Assembly (NCBI GenBank): GCA_902788975.1 | Contig: CADAMI010000005.1 | Location: 1-42,528, forward strand | Source: an uncultured Erysipelotrichaceae bacterium | Lineage (GTDB): Bacteria > Bacillota_I > Bacilli_A > RF39 > UBA660 | Length of the DNA: 42,528 nt | Direction of reading: 5' to 3' | Shown: piece after piece, positions 6,648-15,116 of the stretch | How the letters are laid out: the number at the start of each line of letters is the position of its first letter | Numbering within the stretch: position 1 is the stretch's first letter | The notes under the pieces: generated by a model | The model's database searches: none | What the model was told of the DNA's origin: nothing | Seen by the model: the letters and a program-made list of their open reading frames with translations, nothing else | Made by a program: the position numbers and the translations under genes

Positions 6648-8426
6648 TTACTCAAAATATAATTTTTCAAATTCATCTATCGTTGATTCAAACATATCAA
6701 GCGCATTATTTATAACATTTTTATCAGTTAAATCAACTCCAGCGACTTTTAATGAATCAAGTGGGCTTTTACTCTTACCACATTTTAAAAATGCTTTATA
6801 ATCCTCTGGGTCTAAAGAGCCATCTAATAGTCTTGTCACAATTGAAGCTGCCGCTGACAAGCCAGTTGCATATTTATAAACATAGAAATTGTAATAAAAA
6901 TGTGGTATTCTTTCCCATTCATACCTTATTTCATCATCAATTACAACATCTTTACCAAAATATTCTTTATTTAACTCATAATAAATATCACTAAGAATAT
7001 CCGCTGTTACCGGCTCATCATTGCCAATTTTCTGATATATTTTTCTTTCAAATTCCGAAAACATTGTCTGTCTATATATAGTTGCTCTAAATAACTCCAT
7101 CATTCTATTCAGAATAAATAACTTTTCATTTTTATCGTTACTATTATTAATAACATATTTAGCCAGTAATAGTTCATTGACCGTAGATGCAACTTCAGCC
7201 ACAAATATTGCATAATACCCATATTGATATGGGTTATTCTCTCTCGTATAATGACTGTGCATCGAATGTCCTAACTCATGAGCTAACGTTGACATATCAT
7301 CATATTTATCTTGGTAGTTAAGCAAAATATATGGTTCTGTATCATAAGAACCCGAACTATAACCGCCAGTTCTTTTCCCTTTATTCGGATACACATCTAT
7401 CCATCTATTTTCAATACCAGCTTTTAAAGTATCAATATAATCTTTTCCTAAGATACTAAGAGCATTAATAACTGTCTCTTTAGCTTCGCTAAACGGATAT
7501 TTAAAATCATTATCATTAACCATATTCGCATATATATCATACAAGTGTATTTCATCTAATTTTAAAACTTTTTTCTTTAATTTATAATAACGATGTAATA
7601 CATTCATTCTATCTCTTATAACATTAACTAAATTATCATGTATACTAATATCAAGTTCATCTTTAAATAATGAAGCCTCAATAGCCCCTTTATAATTATG
7701 TATTATAGCTAATGATTCTTCTTCTTTTATATTAGAAGTAATTAAGTTAGCAAATACATTCTTATATTGTTTATATATGCCATATAAATCTAAAAATGCT
7801 GCTTTTCTAATTTCACGATTGTCATCTTCAATATATAAACTATACTTACTGCCATCCAATTGATATTCTCTACCTTCTACCATAAAATTAGGAAAAGATA
7901 AATCAGAATCTTTTAGAAGTTCATAAGTATCATAATTATTACCTAATGCCTTAGATAAATCTGCTAATAATTTTTCTTCTTTGTCACTTAAAATATGCTC
8001 TTTGTATCTAAACATATCTTTTAAATATATTTGATAATCTTTTAACTTATTATTTTTTTCATAAAAATCTTCAATTTCACTATAGTCTAATTTAAGAATA
8101 CTATTATCAACAAAATACGTTGCTTTAACATATTCACTATATAAGTTATTGACCATTTCTTTAAGTTCTTGATTCTTATTTATTCTTGTATCCTCATCAC
8201 ATAGTAAACTAACATAAGACTCTAGCTTATCAAGTATTCTATTCGTATTCATAACTAAAATAATAAGTTCATATAAACTATTTTCATCATAAGTAATACC
8301 TTCATACCTTGAAAATTCATTTAACTTTTCTTTAACATTAGTTATATCATTTTTAAATTCATCTATACTACTATAAATTTTATTTAAATCCCATTTATAC
8401 TGCGCATTAATACTATCTCTATCCAT
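6648..8426 (-). CDS. pepF: Oligoendopeptidase F (M3 family metallopeptidase)
   Basis: 592 residues, the usual PepF length. The zinc site is 'LAHELGHSMH' (HEXXH near residue 384) with the downstream Glu in 'AEVASTVNE'. The N-terminal half is the helical PepF domain, and the C-terminal 'HFYYNFYVYKYATG' substrate-binding region is present. It is a cytoplasmic enzyme that cleaves short peptides. ATG 8426 has GGAGG upstream and an extended -10 promoter at 8445. It is first in a two-gene unit with the LTA-synthase-like gene. Confidence 0.95.
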   Translation of the reverse strand: MDRDSINAQYKWDLNKIYSSIDEFKNDITNVKEKLNEFSRYEGITYDENSLYELIILVMNTNRILDKLESYVSLLCDEDTRINKNQELKEMVNNLYSEYVKATYFVDNSILKLDYSEIEDFYEKNNKLKDYQIYLKDMFRYKEHILSDKEEKLLADLSKALGNNYDTYELLKDSDLSFPNFMVEGREYQLDGSKYSLYIEDDNREIRKAAFLDLYGIYKQYKNVFANLITSNIKEEESLAIIHNYKGAIEASLFKDELDISIHDNLVNVIRDRMNVLHRYYKLKKKVLKLDEIHLYDIYANMVNDNDFKYPFSEAKETVINALSILGKDYIDTLKAGIENRWIDVYPNKGKRTGGYSSGSYDTEPYILLNYQDKYDDMSTLAHELGHSMHSHYTRENNPYQYGYYAIFVAEVASTVNELLLAKYVINNSNDKNEKLFILNRMMELFRATIYRQTMFSEFERKIYQKIGNDEPVTADILSDIYYELNKEYFGKDVVIDDEIRYEWERIPHFYYNFYVYKYATGLSAAASIVTRLLDGSLDPEDYKAFLKCGKSKSPLDSLKVAGVDLTDKNVINNALDMFESTIDEFEKLYFE

Positions 8427-8444
8427 ATTATAGCCTCCATATAA

Positions 8445-8453
8445 ATTATAACA
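8445..8453 (-). promoter_or_regulatory. Extended -10 promoter of pepF
   Basis: TG-T-TATAAT on the minus strand (TATAAT at 8450-8445), 19 nt before the start codon. No good -35 is seen, so the extended TGn probably carries it. Confidence 0.6.
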
Positions 8454-8489
8454 AATTTAACTATTAAAATCTATATCAATTAAATAAAA

Positions 8490-8523
8490 AAATAACTATA
8501 AATGTCGTTATTTATAGTTATTT
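8490..8523 (-). terminator. Terminator of the 64-aa orphan gene
   Basis: A perfect 13-bp stem (8490-8502 with 8511-8523) and 8-nt loop followed by a T-run leftward. It overlaps the gene's stop codon. Confidence 0.85.
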
Positions 8524-8716
8524 ATCTTACTTTCTTAGCTGTATATTCTTCTTCACCATATTTTGTTAAGCTATCCCTAATTTGATATAATTCTCTAACA
8601 GTATATCTATATGCGCTATCTCTTTGATTACAAGATACCATTCTAAAATGAATATCTAAAGGTGATAAGAATGTTGGTTCTTTAATTTGCACTCTGTTTT
8701 TAATTTCTTTATTCAT
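8522..8716 (-). CDS. Small protein of unknown function with its own promoter and terminator
   Basis: A 64-residue protein beginning MNKEIKNRVQ, with a mixed-charge sequence and a Tyr/Arg-rich centre ('DSAYRYTVRELYQIRDSL'). There is no membrane segment and no recognised domain. I chose ATG 8716 because GGAGGGGG lies 6 nt before it; the upstream in-frame TTG at 8731 would sit inside that site. A consensus-like promoter (8744-8772) and a perfect terminator frame it, so it is a true monocistronic gene that is probably well expressed. Function unknown. Confidence 0.75.
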   Translation of the reverse strand: MNKEIKNRVQIKEPTFLSPLDIHFRMVSCNQRDSAYRYTVRELYQIRDSLTKYGEEEYTAKKVR

Positions 8717-8743
8717 TATATCCCCCTCCAAAATCAGGAAAAT

Positions 8744-8772
8744 ATACTATCACACTTTTGTTCGTTTGTCAA
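8744..8772 (-). promoter_or_regulatory. Promoter of the 64-aa orphan gene
   Basis: TTGACA (8772-8767), a 17-nt spacer, then TAGTAT (8749-8744) on the minus strand; the extended TG is present. Confidence 0.8.
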
Positions 8773-8791
8773 CAAAGAAAAAGATTAATGC

Positions 8792-9892
8792 CTAAACATT
8801 AAACCTAAAATAGCAAATATCGCCATCTTGCATCAAATAATCTTTTCCTTCAAGTCTCATCTTACCATTCTCTTTTACCTCTTTTTCAGAGCCATATCTA
8901 ACTAAATCATCATAAGACATTACTTCTGCTCTAATAAAGCCTCTTTCAAAATCAGTATGAATTATTCCTGCGCATTGTGGCGCTTTCATACCTTTTCTAA
9001 ATGTCCAAGCTTTAACTTCATCAGATCCAGCTGTAAAGAAAGTAGCAAGCCCAAGTAATGAATATGTTTTCTTAATCAACTGATCCAATCCACTCTCAGG
9101 TATACCTAAATCTTGTAAAAAAGCCATCTTGTCAGAATCATTTAATTCCGCAAGTTCACTTTCAATCTTAGCACAAATCATTACTACTTCACTATTTTCA
9201 TTCTTGGCATATTCTTTAACTTTTTCATAGTATTCATTACCACCATTAATAATATCATCTTCACTAACATTAGCAACATATATAATTGGTTTTTCGGTAA
9301 TTAAATTAAATGATTTAATAACATCCAGCTCATCTTCTGATAAATCTAATTTTCTAACTGGAATATTTTGTTCTAATCCCATTTTAATTTTTTTTAGTGT
9401 ATTAATTTCTAACAATTCTTTTTTATCTTTAGTCATTTCTGCTTTCTTACCAATACGGTTTATACGATTATCGATAATTTCTAAATCAGACATAACAAGT
9501 TCAACATTAATAACCTCAATATCTCTAATTGGATCTACATTACCATCAACATGAATAATGTTTTTATCATCAAAGCATCTTACTACTTCAACAACCGCAT
9601 CTACTTCTCTAATATGCGATAAAAATTTATTACCTAATCCTTCTCCAGTACTAGCTCCTTTTACTAACCCCGCAATATCAGTAAATTCATAAGTCGTAGG
9701 AATTGTCCTTTCTGGCATATACATTTCTTCTAGCACTTCAACTCTTTTATCAGGAACAACTACTATTCCTACATTTGGATCAATAGTCGCAAACGGATAA
9801 TTAGCTGCTAATATATTTTTTTTAGTAATCGCATTAAATAAAGTTGATTTACCAACATTAGGCAAACCGACTATTCCAGCTGTTAAACTCAT
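8792..9892 (-). CDS. ychF: Obg-family nucleotide-binding protein YchF
   Basis: 366 residues. P-loop 'GLPNVGKST' near the N-terminus, switch region 'NYPFATIDPNVG', G3 'DIAGLVKGAS', a coiled-coil insertion around residues 130-200, and a C-terminal TGS domain ('TFFTAGSDEVKAWTFRKG' to the end). YchF/Ola1 proteins bind ribosomes and hydrolyse ATP in preference to GTP. I prefer ATG 9892 because the family begins M-(A/S)-L-x-x-G-I-V-G-L-P-N; an in-frame GTG at 9901 would add only three residues. It has its own promoter (9916-9944). Confidence 0.95.
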   Translation of the reverse strand: MSLTAGIVGLPNVGKSTLFNAITKKNILAANYPFATIDPNVGIVVVPDKRVEVLEEMYMPERTIPTTYEFTDIAGLVKGASTGEGLGNKFLSHIREVDAVVEVVRCFDDKNIIHVDGNVDPIRDIEVINVELVMSDLEIIDNRINRIGKKAEMTKDKKELLEINTLKKIKMGLEQNIPVRKLDLSEDELDVIKSFNLITEKPIIYVANVSEDDIINGGNEYYEKVKEYAKNENSEVVMICAKIESELAELNDSDKMAFLQDLGIPESGLDQLIKKTYSLLGLATFFTAGSDEVKAWTFRKGMKAPQCAGIIHTDFERGFIRAEVMSYDDLVRYGSEKEVKENGKMRLEGKDYLMQDGDICYFRFNV

Positions 9893-9915
9893 ATATATCA
9901 CTTCTTTCCTTACGT

Positions 9916-9944
9916 ATTATACCAAAATAACAATTATTTAACAA
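9916..9944 (-). promoter_or_regulatory. Promoter of ychF
   Basis: TTGTTA (9944-9939), a 17-nt spacer, then TATAAT (9921-9916) on the minus strand, with TG-G before the -10. Confidence 0.75.
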
Positions 9945-9950
9945 TAAAGA

Positions 9951-10370
9951 TTATTTACTTTTCTTAAAAACCATAAATTTACTAATAACATAGTTAGCAA
10001 TTACCACAACAACTTGTGAAAGAAGTTTAATTATTTTATCATTTATACCCATTAAAGATACAAACACAAACATAATTAGCATATCCATAAATAATGTTAA
10101 TAACCTAGCCGAATAAAATTTCATTCCTTCTTTTAAAACATTTTTATCATTACTTCTAAAAACATATTTACGATTAGTAAAATATGCAAAAGTAACTGAT
10201 AAAATCCATGATAAAACATTAGCTATTTGTAGTTCTATTGGTTTATCTGGATTAAGTATATAAGTAGTTAATAAATAATAACTTACTAAACTAACTATTG
10301 TCGTTAAAACTCCAATAATTAAATAACTAATAACTTCTCTTATATCAATTTTTTTTAATATTTTTTTCAT
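9951..10370 (-). CDS. GtrA-like membrane protein
   Basis: 139 residues with four hydrophobic helices (about 13-38, 46-65, 86-108, 113-133) and the GtrA signature near 'NVLSWILSVTFAYFTNRKYVFRS'. GtrA family proteins are thought to move or present lipid-linked sugars for glycosylation of cell-wall polymers. The protein is slightly divergent but of normal length. It lies downstream of the AbgT transporter gene, separated by a terminator, so it probably has its own promoter or depends on read-through. No glycosyltransferase gene is adjacent. Confidence 0.85.
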   Translation of the reverse strand: MKKILKKIDIREVISYLIIGVLTTIVSLVSYYLLTTYILNPDKPIELQIANVLSWILSVTFAYFTNRKYVFRSNDKNVLKEGMKFYSARLLTLFMDMLIMFVFVSLMGINDKIIKLLSQVVVVIANYVISKFMVFKKSK

Positions 10371-10402
10371 AAATAAAACATCCTTTTATAATAATTACAA
10401 AA

Positions 10403-10420
10403 AGGAGATATGTATCTCCT
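10403..10420 (-). terminator. Terminator of the AbgT transporter gene
   Basis: Perfect 8-bp stem AGGAGATA/TATCTCCT with a 2-nt loop, then TTTTT leftward; it overlaps the stop codon region. Confidence 0.8.
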
Positions 10421-11957
10421 AAAGCATAACTCCTGTATTAAAGCCAAGTGGTAACCCAACAATATAGAAAGCTAATACAATTAATAACCATAATATTGAG
10501 AATGCAACTGAATATGGAAGCATTAATCCCATTCCATCAGTTAAGGTTATAACATCACGTCTCTTACTATTATATATTTGTAAAAAACCAAGCAAAATAA
10601 CAAAATAAGTAAATAATGGCGTTACTCCCTTGGTAGCACTATCAGCTGCTCTAAATACCGCTTGTGAAAATTCTGGCGTAAAAGAACTTTGCATAAACAT
10701 AGGTACTAACACTGGTGACATAATTGCCCATTTCGTAGACAATGTAGGTACAAAAATAGTACTAATTGCTACGATTATAAATGTCAATATAATTAATACA
10801 ATCCCATTTAGTTGCATTCCTTCAAGCAATTCTGATAAACTTACAACAATAAATACTCCAATATTAGTCTCCTTAAATATCAAACAGAACTGTGCTGCAA
10901 AGAATATTAAAATAAGCAAAGAGGCAAATCCTTTTAAATAATAACTCATTGAGTTCATTAAATCTCTATTATTCTTTATTGTCCTTACTCTAATACCATA
11001 AACAAGTCCAGCAAATCCCATTAAGGCAGATATTATTAATACAGATCCCTGTCTAAAATAGGATCCTTCGCCAAATAATTGTGCTACGTATGAATTCTGT
11101 TTTAAATCAAGAAACAATCCCGAAAAAGGTAATCCTGGAATAATACAATAACCTAGTACTAAGCAAACAATAATTGTAAATAGTATGGCTACCCCCACAC
11201 CCTTTTTCTCCTTCTTAGTAACTTCAGCCTCTAAATCAATATCTTCTTCCTCTTCAAAATTATATTTACCTAATTTTGGAACAACATATTTTTCGGTAAT
11301 AATCATACCTAAATAAGATATTGCAAATGATGCAAATATCATAAATATTAAATTACCAGTCATACTTACATGATAGTTTTGATCAAGTATTTTGGTTGCA
11401 TTTTGCGTATATGTAAGTAAAGTATTATCAACACCATTCACAATTATATTCGCACCATATCCAAAAGATATTCCCGCAAAAGCCGCACTAACGCCAATAG
11501 ACGGATGTCTACCTAAATTCATAAATAGTATTGCTGCTACCGGCAATAAAACAACATAACCAGCCTCAAAAAACATCGAAGATATTACCCCAAGTAAAAC
11601 AACAATAAATGTAAATAATTTTTTAGGTTTATCTTTAGTAACAATTTTAAAGAATGAATTTAAAAAGCCAGATTTATAAGCTACCCCTACTCCCATTAAT
11701 CCAACAATTAATGAACCAAGTGGCGCAAAACTAGTAAAATTATTAAGCATATTACTAACAAGATATTGTAGTCCAGTTCTATTAAATAGATTATTTATCA
11801 TAACAACTTGCGTTTCTAATTCTCCAGTAACTGGATTAACGTTATAATAAGTAGTCTCTAAATTTAAAATACTACCTACACTACTTATAACCATTACAAT
11901 AATTGTTAAAATAAATAAAACTATCGCTGGATGTAATTTAAACTCTCTCTTTTTCAT
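10419..11957 (-). CDS. AbgT family transporter
   Basis: A 512-residue polytopic membrane protein with about 11-12 hydrophobic helices. It resembles AbgT (p-aminobenzoyl-glutamate transport) proteins: 'APLGSLIVGLMGVGVA', 'FFEAGYVVLLPVAAILF', 'GANIIVNGVDNTLLT', and the second-half repeat 'VPTLSTKWAIMSPVLVPMFM' followed by 'RAADSATKGVTPLFTYFVI'. Family members move p-aminobenzoyl-glutamate or, in some, export antimetabolites. An acidic loop is near residues 230-245. ATG 11957 is chosen because AGAAGGTGG precedes it; the upstream TTG-type start at 11996 lies well inside the DUF951 gene. The gene overlaps the DUF951 stop by 20 nt, indicating coupling. Confidence 0.85.
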   Translation of the reverse strand: MKKREFKLHPAIVLFILTIIVMVISSVGSILNLETTYYNVNPVTGELETQVVMINNLFNRTGLQYLVSNMLNNFTSFAPLGSLIVGLMGVGVAYKSGFLNSFFKIVTKDKPKKLFTFIVVLLGVISSMFFEAGYVVLLPVAAILFMNLGRHPSIGVSAAFAGISFGYGANIIVNGVDNTLLTYTQNATKILDQNYHVSMTGNLIFMIFASFAISYLGMIITEKYVVPKLGKYNFEEEEDIDLEAEVTKKEKKGVGVAILFTIIVCLVLGYCIIPGLPFSGLFLDLKQNSYVAQLFGEGSYFRQGSVLIISALMGFAGLVYGIRVRTIKNNRDLMNSMSYYLKGFASLLILIFFAAQFCLIFKETNIGVFIVVSLSELLEGMQLNGIVLIILTFIIVAISTIFVPTLSTKWAIMSPVLVPMFMQSSFTPEFSQAVFRAADSATKGVTPLFTYFVILLGFLQIYNSKRRDVITLTDGMGLMLPYSVAFSILWLLIVLAFYIVGLPLGFNTGVML

Positions 11958-12132
11958 ATAATTCCACCTTCTTAATCTTTTTATTAAATTCAACACGGGG
12001 CATCATAACTAATCTTCCACAATTTAAACATTTAATTTTTATATCAGCACCCACTCTAACTACTTCAAATCTATTAGTTTTACACGGATGTTCTTTCTTC
12101 ATTATTACAATACTACCCAATTTATAGTCCAT
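11938..12132 (-). CDS. DUF951 family protein
   Basis: 64 residues, matching the DUF951 pattern: 'YKLGSIVIMKKEHPC', 'EVVRVGADIKIKCLNCGRLVMMPR' and 'FNKKIKKV'. The CxxC pair plus the upstream HPC suggest a small metal-binding beta fold. The family is widespread in Bacillota, often beside ychF or rpsF, with no settled function. ATG 12132 is preferred over 12138 because GGAGAG then has normal spacing. It has a near-consensus promoter (12156-12184). It is first in the unit with the AbgT transporter gene. Confidence 0.9.
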   Translation of the reverse strand: MDYKLGSIVIMKKEHPCKTNRFEVVRVGADIKIKCLNCGRLVMMPRVEFNKKIKKVELYEKERV

Positions 12133-12155
12133 ATACATCTCTCCAATATATATTA

Positions 12156-12184
12156 ATTATAGCAAACTATTGCAACTTATGCAA
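12156..12184 (-). promoter_or_regulatory. Promoter of DUF951-AbgT unit
   Basis: TTGCAT (12184-12179), a 17-nt spacer, then TATAAT (12161-12156) on the minus strand, with TG-C before the -10. Confidence 0.8.
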
Positions 12185-12189
12185 TAAAA

Positions 12190-12201
12190 AAGACTAGTCT
12201 T
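12190..12201 (-). terminator. Terminator of trmL
   Basis: Palindrome AAGACTAGTCTT followed by a T-run leftward, overlapping the trmL stop codon. It is short but well placed. Confidence 0.6.
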
Positions 12202-12703
12202 CAAGTAACCAATCTTCTCCCTTAAAAGGCTCATATCTTAATAACTTTGGATAATCTTGCTGTCTCATTACTTCATATAATGCAATAGCTACACTGTTAG
12301 CAACATTCAAACATCTAACATTATCGCTGCATGGTATTCTGATACATCTCTCTAAATTATTTCTAAGTATTTCTTTAGGTATTCCTGTACTTTCTTTACC
12401 AAATATTAAATATATATCTTTACTATTATCAGTAAAATCAAATTCACTATGTGCTTTCTTTCCATATCTAGTAAAAAAATAATATTCACCATTATTTTTA
12501 TCTAAAAAGTCATCAAAATCATCATATAAAGTATAATTAACTTTATCAATATAATTAACACCGCTTCGTTTAACTACACTATCAGATAAAGCAAAGCCAA
12601 GTGGCCTAATTAAATGTAATTTAGCGTTCGTTGCAGCACAAGTACGCATAATATTACCAGTGTTTTCTGGTATTTCTGGTTCAAATAAAACAACATTAAC
12701 CAT
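12194..12703 (-). CDS. trmL: tRNA (cytidine/uridine-34-2'-O)-methyltransferase TrmL
   Basis: 169 residues, a SPOUT methyltransferase of minimal TrmL (YibK) type. Landmarks: 'EPEIPENTGNIMRTC' at the N-terminus, 'RPLGF', 'LIFGKESTGIP', and the knotted SAM site 'RIPCSDNVRCLNVANSVAIALYE'. It methylates the 2'-OH of the wobble nucleotide of tRNA-Leu. Its start overlaps the 3' end of the upstream membrane protein gene by 8 nt, so the two are translationally coupled. Confidence 0.95.
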   Translation of the reverse strand: MVNVVLFEPEIPENTGNIMRTCAATNAKLHLIRPLGFALSDSVVKRSGVNYIDKVNYTLYDDFDDFLDKNNGEYYFFTRYGKKAHSEFDFTDNSKDIYLIFGKESTGIPKEILRNNLERCIRIPCSDNVRCLNVANSVAIALYEVMRQQDYPKLLRYEPFKGEDWLLED

Positions 12704-13232
12704 TTACTTCACCATCACTATTAAAACTAATATTATTAATAAACAACTTAAATCTTTCAATATCATAATCGTTATTCTTAATATTATAAATGCTCTTTAG
12801 TGTCCCATCTTCAAAAACTGCAATTACTGGTACATTGGCAATACTTAATGAATTTATAGCATACTTTTCATTTATTTCTTTAAATACTATCTTATCTTTA
12901 ATATCATCGGTAATATTCATATAAAGAATATCTTTATCAATTTCTTTCTTTTTTAATGCTGATTTAAATTGCTTTTCAAAATCTCTAATTTTACTATTTT
13001 CTAAAACTGATACATAAATAATCGTATCTTGGTTTTCTATCAAATAATCCTCTAACTCATTATAATTAATTACGTCTAAATACTTATCTAATATTGGTCT
13101 ATTTAATTTAGTTTCATTATAAGCATCTATCCACATATAAAAATAATATAATAACAGTAAAGTAACAAATATAACTATTCCTAATATAATATAATTTTTT
13201 TTAGGAATTACTCTAAAATTATCATTCTTCAT
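12696..13232 (-). CDS. Membrane-anchored protein with a possible thioredoxin-like domain
   Basis: 178 residues. One N-terminal transmembrane helix (about 14-35, basic residues before it), then a soluble domain that would be outside the cell. 'DTIIYVSVLENSKI' followed later by 'IANVPVIAVFEDGTLKSIYNI' resembles the beta strand, cis-Pro and strand of thioredoxin folds, but there is no CxxC active site. Any redox role is therefore unsupported; it may be a redox-inactive relative. ATG 13232 has GGTGAT upstream and a promoter at 13255-13283. It is cotranscribed with trmL. Confidence 0.65.
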   Translation of the reverse strand: MKNDNFRVIPKKNYIILGIVIFVTLLLLYYFYMWIDAYNETKLNRPILDKYLDVINYNELEDYLIENQDTIIYVSVLENSKIRDFEKQFKSALKKKEIDKDILYMNITDDIKDKIVFKEINEKYAINSLSIANVPVIAVFEDGTLKSIYNIKNNDYDIERFKLFINNISFNSDGEVNG

Positions 13233-13254
13233 AATGTATCACCATCCATTATTA

Positions 13255-13283
13255 ATTTTAACAATTAATTGTTATTTTGTAAA
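13255..13283 (-). promoter_or_regulatory. Promoter of the membrane protein-trmL unit
   Basis: TTTACA (13283-13278), a 17-nt spacer, then TAAAAT (13260-13255) on the minus strand with TG-T before the -10. It is divergent from the rlmN promoter. Confidence 0.7.
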
Positions 13284-13293
13284 TATAATATAC

Positions 13294-13322
13294 TTTAAAA
13301 TATTAAGTATTTCTGTTATAAT
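13294..13322 (+). promoter_or_regulatory. Promoter of the rlmN operon
   Basis: TTTAAA (13294-13299), a 17-nt spacer, then TATAAT (13317-13322) with the extended TG-T. Start codon is 26 nt downstream. Confidence 0.7.
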
Positions 13323-13347
13323 TATATATAGAAATTATGGTGATTTT

Positions 13348-14364
13348 ATGAAAAATATTTTTAGTGAAACATATGAGTCTTTAGAAAACTATTTTCTAAG
13401 TATTGGTGATAAAAAATTTAGAGCTACTCAACTATATGACTTTTTATATAAAAAAAGAATCTACAACTTAAATGTAATGAATAATATTCCAAATACCGTC
13501 AAAGATAAAATACATGAAGACTATGACTTTTCATTTATTAAAATCCTTAAAAAGCAAGAAGATATCGATGTCAAAAAATATCTTTTTGAATTAAATGATG
13601 GTAATCGTATCGAATCTGTTTTAATGTATCATAACTATGGAATAAGTTTATGTGTATCTAGTCAAGTCGGTTGCAATATGGGATGTAAATTCTGTGAAAG
13701 TGGCAGACTAAAAAAAGTAAGAAACCTTGAGACATATGAAATTGTTGAACAATTATTATTAATTGAAAAAGATTTAGGAATCCATATTACTCACATTGTT
13801 GTTATGGGAATTGGAGAACCATTTGATAATTATGATAACGTTATGAATTTCATCAGAATAGTAACTTCCAATAAAGGAATTGATTTAGGTTCTAGACATA
13901 TAACTGTATCAACCTGTGGTATAGTTCCAGGAATAGAAAAATTTATGAATGATTTTAATCAAGTAAATCTAGCTATCTCTCTTCATGCTCCAAATGATGA
14001 AATTAGAAATAAAATTATGCCAATCAGTAAAGCATATAAATTAGATGAATTAATAAATGTTATAAAAAAATATATTAAGAAAACAAATCGCCGAGTAACT
14101 TTTGAATATATAATGTTAGATGGTGTTAATGACTCTTTAGAATGTGCCAAAGAATTATCAAGTCTACTAAAAGGAATAAACTGTTACGTAAATTTAATTC
14201 CATATAATGAAACTGAAAATATTCAGTTTAAACGTTCAAATAAGGTGCAAATTTTAGCATTTTATGATATACTTAAGAAGAATGGTATCGCAGTTACTAT
14301 CAGAAAAGAATTTGGTGGTAAAGTAGATGCCGCATGTGGACAACTAAGAGCAAAGTCCTATTAG
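13348..14364 (+). CDS. rlmN: 23S rRNA/tRNA adenine-C2 methyltransferase RlmN
   Basis: 338 residues, a radical SAM enzyme. The cluster motif 'CNMGCKFC' (CxxxCxxC) is near residues 109-116. The methyl-carrying Cys and the second catalytic Cys are in 'DAACGQL' and 'STCGIVPG'. 'VMGIGEPFDNYDNV' and 'ISLHAPND' are typical. It methylates A2503 of 23S rRNA and A37 of some tRNAs. I chose ATG 13348, preceded by GGTGAT, because the upstream in-frame extension has no family match and would include the promoter. It is first in the tight unit with prpC, prkC, rsgA and rpe. Confidence 0.95.
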   Translation: MKNIFSETYESLENYFLSIGDKKFRATQLYDFLYKKRIYNLNVMNNIPNTVKDKIHEDYDFSFIKILKKQEDIDVKKYLFELNDGNRIESVLMYHNYGISLCVSSQVGCNMGCKFCESGRLKKVRNLETYEIVEQLLLIEKDLGIHITHIVVMGIGEPFDNYDNVMNFIRIVTSNKGIDLGSRHITVSTCGIVPGIEKFMNDFNQVNLAISLHAPNDEIRNKIMPISKAYKLDELINVIKKYIKKTNRRVTFEYIMLDGVNDSLECAKELSSLLKGINCYVNLIPYNETENIQFKRSNKVQILAFYDILKKNGIAVTIRKEFGGKVDAACGQLRAKSY

Positions 14365-14375
14365 GGAGGTTGTAT

Positions 14376-15116
14376 ATGCAAACATTTTATTTTACTGACC
14401 CTGGAAAAGTAAGGTCTCATAATGAAGATAGTGTTGTAATTATAAATAACGATCATAATGAATTTGTTATAGCAGTAGCCGATGGCATGGGCGGTCATAA
14501 AGCTGGCGAAGTTGCTTCAGCTATTGCTATTGAACACATAAGAGAAAGTTTCTATTCCTTAGAAACAATCGGCACTAAAGAAGAAGCTATTGATTGGCTA
14601 CGCATGATTGTGAAAGAAATAAATGAAAAAATTTTTGAATATGCTGATAAAAATCCTGAAAGTAAAGGATTAGGCACAACATTGGTAATTGCTATTAAAA
14701 CAGATGATTATATTTTATATGGTAATATTGGTGATTCATCTGGATATGTTATAAAAAATAACACTCTACACAAAGTTACTAAAGATCATACCTATGTCGG
14801 CATGTTATTAAATAATGGTAGATTAACCGAAGAAACTGCTAAAAATCATCCAGGAAAGAATCTATTAACCAGAGCTCTTGGAGCTAACGATCCAATAGAA
14901 ATTGATATTTTTGATATAGATACCTCAGTTAAAGGATTATTTCTATGTAGTGATGGCCTAACTAACATGTTAACTGATGAACAAATCGAAAAAACATTAA
15001 ATAGTAACTTACCAATTGAAGAAGTTGTGGTTAAATTAATTAAAAAAGCAAATGCTCGTGGTGGAACTGACAATATCTCTATTGCTTATCTAAAAAAAGA
15101 AAGTGGTGATGACTAA
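14376..15116 (+). CDS. prpC: PP2C-type Ser/Thr protein phosphatase (PrpC/Stp)
   Basis: 246 residues, with the metal-binding PPM motifs 'SHNEDS', 'VADGMGGHKAGEVAS', 'GDSSGYVI', 'LCSDGLTNMLTDEQI' and 'GGTDNISIA'. It removes phosphates placed by the adjacent PrkC-type kinase. ATG 14376 has GGGAGG upstream. Its TAA shares a base with the kinase ATG (TAATG), so the pair is translationally coupled, as is usual for this phosphatase-kinase pair. It is cytoplasmic. Confidence 0.95.
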   Translation: MQTFYFTDPGKVRSHNEDSVVIINNDHNEFVIAVADGMGGHKAGEVASAIAIEHIRESFYSLETIGTKEEAIDWLRMIVKEINEKIFEYADKNPESKGLGTTLVIAIKTDDYILYGNIGDSSGYVIKNNTLHKVTKDHTYVGMLLNNGRLTEETAKNHPGKNLLTRALGANDPIEIDIFDIDTSVKGLFLCSDGLTNMLTDEQIEKTLNSNLPIEEVVVKLIKKANARGGTDNISIAYLKKESGDD

